DNA of 64,000 bases from Vanrija pseudolonga (GCF_020906515.1 NC_085851.1:3782001-3846000), one strand, 5' to 3'. Shown: positions 1 to 11,713, counted from the first letter of the stretch. Translations and numbers: made by a program. The notes: generated by a model not told the origin, from the letters alone.

Positions 1-2623
1 AAGAACGCGAAGAAGGAGAAGGAGAAGCTGAAGAAGGCCGAGCTCAAGGCCGCCGGCAAGCTCCTCACTCCCAAGCAGAAGGCCGAGCGTGCCGCCGCCG
101 AGGCCCGTAAGCAGGCTCTCCTTGCCTCTGGTGTCACCGTCGCCGCCCTCCAGGACGGTGGTGCCACCGCTGCCAAGCGTCCGACGTACGGCAAGAAGAA
201 GCCCGCCGGCAAGCAGCAGCAGGCCAAGACGCCATCGCAGCCCGCCACCCCCGCCGAGCCCGCCACGCCTCCCCCGGCCAAGGTTGAGGAGAAGAAGGCC
301 GACGACGATGAGGACGACTGGGACAAGTCGGACACTGAGGTCGCTGCCGCCACTGCCGGTGTCAAGGACCTCAAGGTCGACGACAAGAAGGAGGAGTCGG
401 AGGACGACTGGGACAAGTCGAGCGAGGACGAGGCCCCCCCACCTCCCAAGGCCGCGCCAAAGGCTGCCGCTCCCGCTGCCAAGGCTACCCCTGCGGCCAA
501 GGCCGCTCCTGCTCCTGCGGCCAAGGCCGCCCCTGCTACCAACGGCAAGGCCGCTGCCAAGGAGGAGTCCGAGTCCGAGGAGGAGTCTGACGAGGAGTCT
601 GACGATGACGACGAGTCCGACGACGACTCGGAGGACGACTCGGACGAGGATGACTCTGACGACGACTCTTCGGAGGACGAGGTCGAGGCCGCCAAGGAGC
701 GTGCGCGTGTCGCCATTGCCAAGCGTCGCAAGGCTGCCGAGGCCACCCAGGACAAGACCGACCTTCGTTCGCCCATCTGCTGTATTCTCGGTCACGTCGA
801 CACTGGTAAGACCAAGCTGCTGGACAAGATCCGTCAGACTTCGGTCCAGGAGGGTGAGGCTGGTGGTATTACCCAGCAGATTGGTGCCACCTTCTTCCCC
901 AAGGAGGCTCTTATCGAGAAGACCGAGGCCGTCAACAAGGACGGCAGCGTGGACGTCAAGATCCCTGGTCTCCTTATCATCGACACGCCCGGCCACGAGT
1001 CGTTCACCAACCTCCGTTCTCGTGGTTCGTCGCTGTGTAACATTGCCATCCTCGTCATCGACATTACCCACGGTCTCGAGCCCCAGACCATTGAGTCGAT
1101 CAACATGCTCAAGATGCGCAAGACACCGTTCATTGTCGCCCTCAACAAGATCGACAAGCTCGACGCCACCGAGTGGAAGATCACCAAGGACGCCGGCTTC
1201 CGCGACACTCTGGCCAACCAGTCGAAGCGTATGCAGCGCATGTTCGAGGACCGCCTCCAGCACGTCAAGGTGCTCCTCATGGAGCAGGGTCTCAACTCGG
1301 AGGTCTACGACCAGAACCCCAACCCTGGTCGTATTGTTTCGATTGTCCCCACTTCGGCCGTCACTGGCGAGGGTGTCCCCGACCTTCTCGCCCTGCTCGT
1401 CAAGCTCACTCAGGAGCGTATGACGGGTTCGCTCATGTACCTCTCCGAGCCCGAGGCCACCATCCTCGAGGTCAAGGTTATTGAGGGTCTCGGTACCACC
1501 ATCGACATTGTCCTTGTCAACGGTTTCCTCAAGGAGGGTGACACGATTGTCTTGTGTGGCATGAACGGACCAATCGTCACCAATGTTCGAGCGCTCCTCA
1601 CACCACAGCCCATGCGCGAGTTGCGCATCAAGTCGGCCTATGTCCACCACAAGCAGGTCAAGGCTGCGCTCGGTGTCAAGATCTCGGCTCCCGGTCTCGA
1701 GAAGGCCATTGCCGGTGCCCGCATGTTCGTCGCCAACAACTCGGACGAGGAGGAGTACTACAAGGACTTGGCCATGGACGACCTTACCTCGCTCGACAAG
1801 TTTGTGCAGAAGTCTGGCCGTGGTGTCTACGTCCAGGCGTCGACTCTTGGTTCGCTCGAGGCCTTGCTCGTCTTCCTCAAGGACATGAAGATCCCCGTGT
1901 TCGAGTTTGGCCTTGGTCCCGTGTACAAGAGCGCAGTTATCCGCTCGAGCTTGATGTTGGATCGAGCACCAGAGTACGCTGTCATGCTCTGTTTCGACGT
2001 GCCAGTCACCTTTGAGGCCGAGGAGGCTGCCAAGCGTGACGGTGTCAAGATCTTCTCAGCCATGATCATCTACCACCTGTTCGACGCGTTCAAGAAGCAC
2101 ATGGAGGAGGTGACAGAAGCGCGCAAGAAGGAGGCTGCGCCCAACGCCGTTTGGCCCGTCAAGCTCAAGATCATCAAGCCTTTCGCGTCCAAGGACCCTA
2201 TCATCCTTGGCTGTGACATTGTCGACGGTGCCACTGCTCGTGTCGGCACACCTGTCGGTGTTGTTCGCTACGACAAGGAGAAGGGCACGCGCGAGATCAT
2301 CCCTCTGGGCAAGATTACCGGCCTCGAGATCAACCACAAGCCGATGCAGGTCGTCAAGCGCAGCCAGGTCGGTGCCGGTGTCGCCGTCAAGATTGAGCGT
2401 GCCGCGTACCAGGCCGCAAGGGCGTTCGGCCGCCACTTTGACGAGAAGGACGAGGTCGTGTCGCTCATCACGCGCCAGTCGCTTGATGTCTTGAGTAAGT
2501 GTAGTGTTGTTATTTGCTTGTTACCAGTCTAACACGCCCGCAGAAAACACGTTCCGTGACCAGGTCGAGCTGTCCGACTGGGCTCTGTTGAAGAAGATGA
2601 AGATTGAGCAGGGCGTCCAATAA
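1..2623 (+). CDS. FUN12: Translation initiation factor eIF5B (IF2-like GTPase), 5' end outside window
   Basis: eIF5B is the cytosolic GTPase that promotes 60S subunit joining at the end of initiation. CDS is <1..2494 joined to 2544..2623 (49-nt intron), 857 residues in the window. The first ~255 residues are the usual Lys/Glu/Asp-rich disordered tail with DDDED and DDWDKS acidic blocks; the true Met is upstream of base 1. The G domain follows: G1 GHVDTGKT at residues 264-271 (codons from base 790), switch [11 protein letters not shown]3 DTPGHE, G4 NKID, G5-like SAVTGEG, then domains II-IV. The 3' exon encodes the conserved ending [15 protein letters not shown]. The gene is convergent with threonine synthase, 272 bp away. 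Family identification is secure. Confidence 0.96.
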
Positions 2624-2895
2624 ACGGTTGGGCCACGACTAGGCATAGGATGGCTGCGGGAACCCACGCTGCTTGTCCCGGCGACGGTGTATCGCCGCAT
2701 CTATTCGCATTGATTACAGTTTTGATATGCATTGGGTAACACGAGAGGGTAAGAGGGCGAAGCGGCGTGCAGTTAGTTAGCAGAGCAGCAGGTCGACCAA
2801 TTCCAAGAGCCACAGGCCATCAACTCAACCTCCATGTCCATTACCTCGATGCATGATCTCTACCTCTAGGCATACTGCCCTTTACACGCCGGCTC

Positions 2896-4616
2896 CTAAG
2901 CCGAAGGGGCGGGCTTCTCGCCGCGCTTGACGGCCTCGACGAGGGCACGCACACCCTCCTCCCCGCGGACCTTGTACACGCGCTTGGGGAGGGTCTCGAG
3001 CTCGGCCAGCTGCTCGGGCAGGACGTCGCGGCGGAAGTCGAAGCCGGGCGCCGTGTCCTTGTTGAGGGCGAGCTCGACGGCCTCGGAGAACTTGGCGGGG
3101 TGGGCCGTGCTGAGGGTGACCCATGTCTTGCCGCCCTTGGCCTTTGAGCGCTCGGTCGTGGCGAGGCCGACGGCAGTGTGCGGGTCGACGACGTACGGGC
3201 CGTACGGCTTGGGAAGGCTGTAGTACTTGTTGATCTCGGCGAGCGTCTCGCTGTCCGAAACACGCTCGGCCCAGAACTCGGAGTCGGCGAGCTTCTGCAC
3301 CGCGGCGCCCATGTCGGCCGAGCCGGTCGCCTTGATCTCGTCGTACCACTTGCTCAGCTGCGCCTGGGCGGCGGCGCGGCGCTCCTCGGGCGAGCCGGCG
3401 GCGACGGCGCCCGTCTGCGTGTCGTGCGCGAGGTAGTAGAGCAGGCGCTCAAAGTTTGAGCTGAGGAGAATGTCCATCGCGGGCGAGTAGGTCGCCTTGA
3501 CGCCCTCGGAGCCGTTACGCTCGTACCGTCCCGTCGCGAAGAAGCGCTGGAGAATGTCGTTCTCGTTGGTCGCGACGACGAGCTTGCCGACCGGCAGGCC
3601 GAGGCGCTTGGCGTACCATCCGGCGAGGATGTCGCCAAAGTTGCCGGTCGGCACGGAGAAGTTGACGTCCTTGCGCTCTGCCTCGGGCAGCTGGAAGTAC
3701 GCGGCAAAGTAGTAGACGATCTGGGCGAGGATGCGCGCCCAGTTGATCGAGTTGACGGCGCCGAGGCGGTGCGCCTTGTTGAACGCCGCGTCCGAGAAGC
3801 ACGACTTGACAATCGACTGGCACGTGTCAAAGTCCGAGTCGAGCACCGAGACGCAGTACACGTTCGCGTCGGGGACCGTCGCCATCTGCGCCTCCTGGAT
3901 AGGCGACACACGGCCGTCGGGGTACAGGATGAAGATGGTGATGGCGGGTTTGGAGCGGAGGCCGTAGATGGCGGCGCTGGGGTTGGGGTCAGTACGCTCT
4001 CGACTCGCCCTCACGTCGCCCCACTCACGAGCCAGTGTCGCCCGAGGTCGCGCCGAGAACAGTCAGCTGCTCGTTCGCTCCGGCCTCGTTGCGCTTCTCG
4101 AGGAGGTACGCGAACACGTTGCCGACAAACTGGAGCGCAACGTCCTTGAACGCCCAAGTGGGGCCATGCCACAGCTCGAGCGTGTACTCGCCGTCGGCCG
4201 TCTTGCGGAGGGGCGTGACGGCGTCCGAGCGGAAGGTGGCGTACGAGCGGTCGATAATGTCCTTGAGGTCGGCGGAGGGGATCGAGTCGACGGGGATGAA
4301 CAGGCTCAGGATGGCGTGCGAGAGCTCGGCAAACGACAGCTTGGCCCACGCCGTCTCCCAGTCCGCTGGGAGCGAGGGAATCTCGGTCGGGATGTACAGC
4401 CCGCCGTTGGGCGCCAGGCCGGTGAGAACAGCCTGTGGTGTTGCGTGAGTTTGGAACGTGTCGAACGTGTCGCCGAAGGGAGCCGAGGGGAGCGGAGTGC
4501 TCGGCGGCAGAGGTGGAGCGGGGTAACACCAGCAGCGCCCAGCTGGCAGCACTTACCTCGTCGAACGAGAGCGTCTCGGCGCCGCCGCGCGTGGAGAAGT
4601 ACCTTGTCTGCGACAT
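2896..4616 (-). CDS. THR4: Threonine synthase
   Basis: PLP enzyme converting O-phosphohomoserine to threonine, the last step of threonine synthesis. Exons: 4557..4616, 4029..4432 and 2896..3976, giving 514 residues, the same length I recall for the yeast enzyme. The start MSQTRYFSTRGG matches the family N-terminus. The PLP-lysine segment WHGPTWAFKDVALQF carries the likely Schiff-base Lys at about residue 116, SGDTGSAA is the phosphate-binding loop (split by intron 2 at 3977-4028), and FILYPDGRVSPIQEAQM and VPTGNFGDILAGWYAK are typical of the fungal/bacterial long form. It is followed on the same strand, after 365 bp, by NUP145; there is no reason to link the two functionally. Confidence 0.96.
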
Positions 4617-4981
4617 GTTTTGTTGTGATTGAGGAGGAGGAGCAAGATCAAGCCGGGGATGTTCAATGTTGCCCTTGGTACGACTTTCGAGTCGATCGGA
4701 GTCGGCTCTCCACGCCCTGAGGCAAGGTTGCGGCATCCCTCACAACTCCAGATACCGGCCGACTTTTTCACTCCTTCCGTCGCTAATTGGGCGGGCACTC
4801 CTCCCCATCTGTGGCTATCAGCCTGCCTCGCTCGTATCGCTTCATTCATGATGCATGCATATTGCTTGGGGTCGCGATTCTTGCGCCCAATGATGACTCT
4901 CACTATCTACCTATGAAAGACTATGAAACGGAAACCATGCTACGGATAAATCGGCCAAAGGGGGAAACAAGATGTTGCTTC
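4617..4981. other. Intergenic, THR4 upstream / NUP145 downstream
   Basis: Gap of 365 bp between two minus-strand genes. It must hold the NUP145 3' end and the THR4 promoter. I see no coding potential, tRNA or clear TATA box. Confidence 0.5.
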
Positions 4982-7900
4982 TCACTCCTTGGGAGTGAGT
5001 GCAGACAGAGATTGCTCAAACGACTCCGTCGCGGCACCCTGCAGCAGGTGCAGGCGGTCCTTGTCGACGAGGAGCTTTGACACGGGCGGGCGGGGAATAA
5101 CACCTTCCTCGTGCAGACCGACAGCGAGGACTTGAAGCTGGCTAAGCATGTAGCTCAGGCTGGCCACTTGCTGGACGTCGGTAGTGTCGGGGAACAGAGC
5201 TGGTAGCAGTTGGATCACACGCAGTAGCGACTTGCCCAATCTAGACAGCTTCTCGGCGTCGTGGGGGTCGGGATGCGCACCGGCGTTTTTAACCGATTTC
5301 AGCAGTCCCTTCACCTCCGTGACGATCTCCAGGTACTCGAGGTACAGGCCACCGTTGTACTCCCAGCCCGTGGGCTTGAGAGGCTCGAGAGCCTCGCACA
5401 GCCGGCGAAGAAGGTTGCGGTCGTCTCGCAGCGCGGCCTCTGGAGCAAGCTTACCCACGAGGAGGCGCTGAGCACGGTCGGGGAGGTTGGCGGGGATGAG
5501 CGCGTAGTACTCCTTGTACACATCGCCCTCGGCAGCCAGGTTGGCAGCGCGGGCTTCGTGGAGCCACTCGATCGGTACGTGGAGGGTGTTGATCAAAAAG
5601 TCTTGGTCGCGGGGCGAGGGCTCCGGGTGGCGGAAGAGAAGCGCCTGGATCGCTGTCCGGCGGCTGCTGGCGCGCTCGAGATGCAGGAGCACGAACGCAG
5701 CCCAGGTCCACTGTCCCTCCTCCTCAAGCTGCTGCGCATACGAGCTCGTGATCTGATCTGCTGTAGCGCTGAAGCTCTGGCCATCGTCGTCGGCTTCCTC
5801 GCGGTCCTCAAAGTCGCGCTTGGCAAGCACGCGAGACAGGAGGAGGTACAGGTGCCACGGGAGTCGGAAATCCGTCGGGCTGGGCGAACAGTCGCGAGCG
5901 GAAAGGACGTTGTCGAGGGACACGGTCAGGTCCGAGTAGAGCTTGAGCAGGTTGAACAGGACATCTGTGGGCTGGGTAGGCAGGGTCCACTCGCGGTCAT
6001 CACCAGGCTTCTCCAGGTAGGGGGGCAGCGGACGAGCCGGGGGGTGCGCCGACTGAAGGGCTTCAGAGTAGTCGGCGAGCACGCCGGCGATCGAGTCCTC
6101 GAACGAGCAGCCGTACCAGAGGCGCAGGCCAAAGGCACGCTTCCAGTCAAGGCCCTCGGCGACGAGAACCTCGCGAGACGAGTCGGTACCTCCAGGTGAA
6201 ACGTCGGTCACACCAGCCAGGAGAGCGTACAGCTTGCGGTAGTCGTATCCGATCAGGCCACTCGCGCCAAACTGGTTCCAATCCTGGAGTTGGCGGGCAA
6301 CCTCGGCGCGGAAGACGTCGGGTCCACCTGCCTGCGACACCAGGGTGGCCAAGCGCATGTCCTTGCCATCGAGGGCAGACTGGACAGCACGGTCAACCTG
6401 GTTGCCCGTCAAGAGCGTGAACACCTTGGCGGGGCGATTGTCGCCAGCGTTGAGCAGGTCTGCGTCGACGGCCGGAGCAACGGCATCTTCGAGCCACTTG
6501 GACAGAGCAAGCTTGCGTCGAACCTCGGCAACGTTGCCGCGGACCTCATCTGGTGTGCCCGCTGGAAGACCAAGGTCGATCTCGTCAAAGAGTGCCTGGC
6601 CAAGGCGCCAGACGCTCGCTTCATGAGAGCGGTCTGCAGTGGGGAAGAGGGCCGCAAACTCCTTGAAGCGGACGCCGTTGTCGATAAACGCCGTGGGCAC
6701 ACCATCGACATCTTCGACATTGGTGTGCTCGAGCAAGAGGTTGAGCAGGCGCTCAGCCCGAGGTCGCTCAATGGCAGCTGGTTGAGCGAGAAGCTGGACA
6801 TCCTCGACCATCACGACCGGGTCGGAAGACGAGCTAAACTTGGCGTGTGGCGCACAAATCTTGCCAAAGTGGACCAATTCACCGTTAGGTCCCCACGAGC
6901 AGCGAAATGAGCGGCCGAGGGCCAAACCGGCATCGGCACGAACACCCTCGTTGCCACCAACAAACGAGTCAGCCAAGGGAACCTTGGCGTACTTGCGAGG
7001 CTGGCGGATCAGAGGCGGACTGGAGGACTCGCCGAAGGAGGCGCGCTTGACGGCCCGGTCGCCAAGCTTCGCATCACCCTCCTCGGCAGACTCAAAACCC
7101 GAGTCCTCGCGCTTGCGCTGGAGCGCGCGGGCGGCCTCCAGAGCCGCGGCGCGCTGTGCCTGGGCAGGCGTCGTACGGGGAGCCTTGGTCGGCTGAGATC
7201 CGTAGAACGACGACTGCATTTGGCGCAGCTTGCGCATCCCTTCGGCGCCGAGCTTGGTCTTGATCGGACGGTCCCAGTTGCCCTGGACATCGGCTGGCTC
7301 GTCGTCATACTGCTCCACGTCCTCGTCGTATGAATCGGACTCCTCAGTGTCCTCGAAGCTGCCTTCGTCTGAGTGCATTAAAGTGTCGTGGATGCTTTTG
7401 GTGGGAGGAAGAAAGTCGACATCCTCCTCGTCGTCAAACGAGTCCGACATTGAGTGGTCATCGACAGACTTGTCGAAAGGGGCAGGGGTGGGCGACGCTG
7501 GCGTGTCCTCGTCCGACTCCTCGTCGTCACTGCCGAGAAGGCCGTACTTGGAGAAGTGCTCGACGCGGAAGGTCCAGACACCGTCCTCAGTGAAGCTGAT
7601 GAACTCGGTGTCACGGATGGCCTTGATGCGCTTGAGGTGGCGCTGGTAGCGAGGGTCGCTGGGGTCTGTGACAATCTGCTTGGTACCCTTGTCGCGAGCA
7701 AAGCAGTTCTCGAGCGAGATCTCAGCTGGGACGTTGAGACCGTTGCCACGCTCAGGCTTGTTCGTCTCATCGGGGTAGACAGTAAGCTCCAAATCCTCCA
7801 CGACGATGACGCCGCCGAGCACGTCGTTGAGCGACGAGAGAGTGGTAAGGTCGACGGGGTCGAGGAAGGTAACCTCGCCGTAGCCCTTGCGGCCAGCGGA

Positions 7901-10771
7901 GAAGTTAGCAACGCTGCTGAGCTGGTCGTGGGAGAGCATCCGAAGCTTGTCGATCGACGGCCTGCACCAGTAGTCACCCTTCTTGTGTTGGTAAGTCACC
8001 GGTGGGGGCCGAACTGCCACCTCAGTGACAGTCGTGGGAGGGCGGCGAGTGGGGGTGTCGTCGATCACACGCGGAGTGATCACAGCGGGGCTGCGACTCC
8101 TGAAGTTGTCGCCGGGAGTGGGAGGAGCAGAGCCGTTGCCGTTCGCCGAGCTCTTGAGCGCCGACTTGCCAAGGACAGACTCGAGGCGATCATCGCTGGT
8201 TGACAGGCCGTTCTGTTGCTTGCTAATGGTGAGCTTCTTGACGCTGGGGCGCGGGATAAACGCGTTGGGGGACAGCGCCTGCTCCGTGAGGCCCTTGTAG
8301 CGATCGGAAGGCACAGGGGTGCCGTAGAGCGAGCGGCTGGGGGACGACGACACTCCAAGACCGGGGCTGCCGCCGCGGGCTGAGCCCTGCGATGAGTTGA
8401 GCCCCTTGTAGGGAGATCCAAATCCGCGGAGGTTGCTGACTCGGCCCTTGGAAGGAGTGACGCGGAAGGTAGATGTGGTGAGAGGAGGGAGAGCAGGCTT
8501 CTTGTTCGACGTGCTAATTTCCAGCTGCTGGTTGTTGTACTTGAACAAGTCGTTGTTGCCGTAAGGGTTCTGGTCAACCGAGGCCATGAGATTCGGTTGC
8601 TGCTGCTGCTGGAGGGTTGACTGGCCAAGGGTGCTGCCAAACAACGAGTTGGTCTGTGCAGGCTGCTGGTTCGTGCTGCCGAAGAGGCCAGAGGTTGCTG
8701 GCTGAGACTGTCCAAGGGCACTGCCAAAGAGGCCTCCCGTGGTGCCAGTGGCAGCGGCGGGCTGCTGAGTCTGCTGCCCAAACAGTGAGCTTCCAGAACC
8801 AAACAGACCGCCAGGCTTGGGGGCGGCCGCCGCCTGGGTGTTGCCAAACAGGCCACCGCCAGTGGTCGCCTGAGCCTGGCCGAAGCCACCAAAGCCGGTC
8901 GTGCCGGTGGCGGCAGGCTGGGCGGCCGCGTTGCCGAACAGGCCGCCCGTAGTTGCGGGCTTGGCGCCGAAGAGCGATGAGCCAGTTGCGGCGTTGTTCG
9001 CGTTACCAAACAAACCACCTGTAGAAGCTGGTTGAGCAGGCTGCTGCGTAGTAGCACTACCAAAGAGACCCGTACCAGTAGCAGGTGCGGCAGCGTTGGT
9101 CTGCCCAAACAGGCCTCCCGTTGCAGGCTGCGCGGCAGTGTTGCTTTGGCCGAAGCCGCCGAAACCCGTCGTGCCGGTCGTAGCTGCGGGCGTCGAGCCG
9201 AAGAGGCCACCTGCAGGCTTGGCCGCGGCGTTGCCGAAGAGACCACCAGTGGTGCCGGTCTGCGTGTTGGTCTGGCCAAAGAGCGACGTAGCGGGCTGGG
9301 CGGCGGTGTTGGTCTGACCGAACGCGTTGGTGGTGGTGTTTTGCTGGCCGAAGAGACCACCAGTCTGGGCGGGCTGTTGCTGCTGCTGTTGCTGCTGTCC
9401 AAAGCCACCAAAGCCAGTCGTGCCCGTGCTTTGCTGGCCGAAACCAGTGGTCGCGGCAGCGGGCTGACCGAACGCAGAGGTGGTGGCTGCGCCGAATGCA
9501 GGCTTGTTAGCAGCCTGGCCAAAGCCACCGAAGCCCGTCGAGGCCGGCTGCTGCTGCTGCTGGTTCTGACCAAAGGGGCTGCTGTTGTTGTTGTTGTTGC
9601 CGAATAGACCACCGCCAGTGGTGTTGGCCTGGTTTTGCTGCTGGCCGAAGAGACCGCCGCCGGTGTTGGTGTTCTGCTGGCCGAAGGTAGAGGTGTTGTT
9701 CTGGCCGAATAAGCCGGTGCCAGTGTTCTGAGGCTGGCCGAAGCCTCCAGCAGTGTTGCTGGTACCGAATCCACTAGGCGTGGCAGAGGTCGAACCAAAC
9801 AGGCCACCAGTCGCGGGCTTCTGACCGAAGGTTGAAGTCGAGGCCGCGGGCTGGCCAAAAGCCGAGGTCGGCTGGCCAAACCCGCCGGCGGCAGGCTGTC
9901 CAAACCCACCGGCAGCGGCAGGCTGTGCTGTTGGCTCCTTGCGGTTTTGCTGGTAATCCATCATGCGGAGCTCCTCGAAGCTGGCACCCTTGTAGGCATC
10001 CATGGCGTTGATGACATGGAAGAGGTGGGGTGGGGGTAACTCCTTGCCGATTCCTGGCGCCGGGTCACGCTGCCAGGTAGGTTGGTACGGAGGCGCCTGG
10101 GTACCCGTGGTGGGAGGAGGCGGAGGCGGGCCGGGGTTGTAAGAGTAGACGTGGTTGGCAGGCATGGTCACTGACGTGCTGCCAGACGCGCCGAAACCAG
10201 TCGCGGGCTTGGATCCAAATAAGCCACCTGACGCAGGCGACGAGCCAAAGCCAGAGGTGGCCGGCTTGGCACCAAATAATCCACCCGAGGTCGAGGCATT
10301 GTTTTGGCCAAACGTGCTGTTATTGTTCTGCGAGCCGAACAAACCACCACCTGTTGTGGTGTTGGCCTGACCAAACGTCGACGATCCAGTTGCGCCGAAG
10401 CTGGGGCGAGCGCCGAACGTGCTAGTCTGGGCCTGCTGCGCCGGCTGCCCGAATCCACCTGGGATGAGGTCAGTTGTGATCTGTGGGACAGCGACTGATC
10501 GACATACCACCGCCGCCGAAGCCAGTGTTTGCCGAAGACGAGCCAAAGAGGCCGGTGCCGGTGTTTTGCTGGGCCGGCTGGCCGAAACCGCCGGTGTTTT
10601 GCTGCTGCTGACCAAAGGCTGCAGAATGTTAGTGTCCAGTGATGGTGGTAGCGACGCACTGTTGCCACCAAAGCCAGTAGAGGTGCCGCCCGAACCAAAC
10701 AGGCCACCAGTCTGTTGCGGCTGCTGCTGTTGCTGTTGCTGGTTGTTCTGTCCCCAGCTAGAGCCGAACAT
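4982..10771 (-). CDS. NUP145: Nucleoporin NUP98-NUP96 precursor (NUP145 type), self-cleaving
   Basis: Precursor of two nuclear-pore subunits. Exons: 10660..10771, 10508..10618 and 4982..10458 (introns of 41 and 49 nt), 1899 residues. Reading straight through without the two introns stays open but replaces GLFG repeats by non-repeat sequence, so splicing is favoured. Order: N-terminal GLFG/FG repeats (roughly residues 1-710) interrupted by a GLEBS-like segment (PPPHLFHVINAMDAYKGASF, coordinates about 9960-10060) that binds the export factor Gle2/Rae1; then the autoproteolytic domain (from KKGDYWCRPSIDKLRML) ending in RVEHFSKYG. Known self-cleavage is between Phe and Ser of HFS, here F1043/S1044 (codons 7553-7555 and 7550-7552). 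An acidic linker and the helical Nup96/Nup145C scaffold region follow. Divergent from the K+ channel gene. Confidence 0.96.
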   Translation of the reverse strand: MFGSSWGQNNQQQQQQQPQQTGGLFGSGGTSTGFGGNSASLPPSLDTNILQPLVSSSKTPAVSASRPSKTPAPASLARLRQTLASAAVVCRSVAVPQITTDLIPGGFGQPAQQAQTSTFGARPSFGATGSSTFGQANTTTGGGLFGSQNNNSTFGQNNASTSGGLFGAKPATSGFGSSPASGGLFGSKPATGFGASGSTSVTMPANHVYSYNPGPPPPPPTTGTQAPPYQPTWQRDPAPGIGKELPPPHLFHVINAMDAYKGASFEELRMMDYQQNRKEPTAQPAAAGGFGQPAAGGFGQPTSAFGQPAASTSTFGQKPATGGLFGSTSATPSGFGTSNTAGGFGQPQNTGTGLFGQNNTSTFGQQNTNTGGGLFGQQQNQANTTGGGLFGNNNNNSSPFGQNQQQQQPASTGFGGFGQAANKPAFGAATTSAFGQPAAATTGFGQQSTGTTGFGGFGQQQQQQQQPAQTGGLFGQQNTTTNAFGQTNTAAQPATSLFGQTNTQTGTTGGLFGNAAAKPAGGLFGSTPAATTGTTGFGGFGQSNTAAQPATGGLFGQTNAAAPATGTGLFGSATTQQPAQPASTGGLFGNANNAATGSSLFGAKPATTGGLFGNAAAQPAATGTTGFGGFGQAQATTGGGLFGNTQAAAAPKPGGLFGSGSSLFGQQTQQPAAATGTTGGLFGSALGQSQPATSGLFGSTNQQPAQTNSLFGSTLGQSTLQQQQQPNLMASVDQNPYGNNDLFKYNNQQLEISTSNKKPALPPLTTSTFRVTPSKGRVSNLRGFGSPYKGLNSSQGSARGGSPGLGVSSSPSRSLYGTPVPSDRYKGLTEQALSPNAFIPRPSVKKLTISKQQNGLSTSDDRLESVLGKSALKSSANGNGSAPPTPGDNFRSRSPAVITPRVIDDTPTRRPPTTVTEVAVRPPPVTYQHKKGDYWCRPSIDKLRMLSHDQLSSVANFSAGRKGYGEVTFLDPVDLTTLSSLNDVLGGVIVVEDLELTVYPDETNKPERGNGLNVPAEISLENCFARDKGTKQIVTDPSDPRYQRHLKRIKAIRDTEFISFTEDGVWTFRVEHFSKYGLLGSDDEESDEDTPASPTPAPFDKSVDDHSMSDSFDDEEDVDFLPPTKSIHDTLMHSDEGSFEDTEESDSYDEDVEQYDDEPADVQGNWDRPIKTKLGAEGMRKLRQMQSSFYGSQPTKAPRTTPAQAQRAAALEAARALQRKREDSGFESAEEGDAKLGDRAVKRASFGESSSPPLIRQPRKYAKVPLADSFVGGNEGVRADAGLALGRSFRCSWGPNGELVHFGKICAPHAKFSSSSDPVVMVEDVQLLAQPAAIERPRAERLLNLLLEHTNVEDVDGVPTAFIDNGVRFKEFAALFPTADRSHEASVWRLGQALFDEIDLGLPAGTPDEVRGNVAEVRRKLALSKWLEDAVAPAVDADLLNAGDNRPAKVFTLLTGNQVDRAVQSALDGKDMRLATLVSQAGGPDVFRAEVARQLQDWNQFGASGLIGYDYRKLYALLAGVTDVSPGGTDSSREVLVAEGLDWKRAFGLRLWYGCSFEDSIAGVLADYSEALQSAHPPARPLPPYLEKPGDDREWTLPTQPTDVLFNLLKLYSDLTVSLDNVLSARDCSPSPTDFRLPWHLYLLLSRVLAKRDFEDREEADDDGQSFSATADQITSSYAQQLEEEGQWTWAAFVLLHLERASSRRTAIQALLFRHPEPSPRDQDFLINTLHVPIEWLHEARAANLAAEGDVYKEYYALIPANLPDRAQRLLVGKLAPEAALRDDRNLLRRLCEALEPLKPTGWEYNGGLYLEYLEIVTEVKGLLKSVKNAGAHPDPHDAEKLSRLGKSLLRVIQLLPALFPDTTDVQQVASLSYMLSQLQVLAVGLHEEGVIPRPPVSKLLVDKDRLHLLQGAATESFEQSLSALTPKE
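7550..7558 (-). other. Predicted HF/S autoproteolysis site in NUP145
   Basis: Codons for His-Phe-Ser within VEHFSKYGLL. In the Nup98 family the catalytic Ser attacks the preceding Phe peptide bond and releases the FG-repeat part from the scaffold part. All three key residues are present, so cleavage is expected. Confidence 0.85.
8600..10500 (-). repeat. GLFG/FG-repeat coding region (low complexity)
   Basis: Long tract encoding repeated GGLFG, GFGGFGQ and SLFG units separated by Q, T, A and N. It gives the phase-forming permeability barrier of the pore. The same DNA produces long Arg/Ser/Pro-rich open frames on other frames, which are artefacts of the repeat. Confidence 0.9.
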
Positions 10772-11713
10772 CGTGAGGAGTGGGAGTCGTACTCAATGCG
10801 TCGTGGTGGAGAAGGTGGGCTATGCTGAGGTGGAGATGCCGGATGGGAGTGATGCGGAAGGAAGGCGCAAGGGTGGGGTGGTGGGGGGGAAGGGGAGGCG
10901 GAGCCCGGTTGCTCGAGCTGCGACTGGGGCTGCTGTCGACTCCAGAACGCTCGAATTCGCCTGTGGACGTGTTCGGGTGCCCAGTGACGAAGGGGTCGAT
11001 GCGATTACAGCCGCTTGTGGCGAGATAGATGGAGAGGAAGAGGTGTACAAGACTGTCTGGTTGTGGGTGTGTCGCCGTCGTTCACTTGTTGTCCAACTTC
11101 TGATGGATGAACGCACAGGGGCGCTTGGTGTGGTTGCCACCCTACGGCGTTAGCGGCGAATAATCCACGTGGTCAACGTGGCTTCGTGCCTGGCGACGCG
11201 TGTGGCGCCAGCGTCAGAGTTATGACTTGCACTGGAATACTGATGGGGGGCCTCGAGGTGAGGTGCATGGTGCATGGTTGACGATGCAAGCCGAGCGCTG
11301 AAAAGAAACAAACGTGACGAAGGTCGCGACTCATCGATAGCAGAAGTATGCGCCAACAATAGTCATTGAGGCGGCGCTGGGGCGTCCGTTGACCCATCCT
11401 TGGGCACAGGCCTCAATGGCAAAGTGGAGGACATGTCAATACTGCCCTCCAGCACTCATTATCTCTTCTGCGTTGAACAAGAAGCATGCACACCTCTTCG
11501 CTGCATTCTTGTGCGTCCTTGCTGCTCGCTCAGCAGCATAAATGCCAGCCACGCACAGTGCCAAGCCTATGAACCGCGTTACGTAAGCTCCCGATGCGTC
11601 GATCGGCCCGCCGCCTCGTCGGTGCCTGCCTGGGCAACAATGTTGTCGTGTTGTCGCCGTCTCGGCAACTTTGTGTATTGCTTCTCGTTCGTTTCCCCTT
11701 CTCACCCGGTGCA
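10772..11713. other. Divergent promoter region, NUP145 / K+ channel
   Basis: About 940 bp between two genes read outward. No gene or RNA recognised. An in-frame ATG at 11594 lies inside this stretch and could extend the channel N-terminus by 40 residues. Confidence 0.5.

Noticed and set aside
89-1423. Long Arg/Pro/Ser-rich open frame on the + strand
   Set aside because: It is a frame-shifted shadow of the eIF5B coding sequence, whose own frame carries all GTPase motifs.
8080-9909. 609-codon Ser/Arg/Pro-rich open frame on the - strand
   Set aside because: Shadow of the NUP145 FG-repeat exon in another frame; low-complexity GC-rich DNA keeps several frames open.
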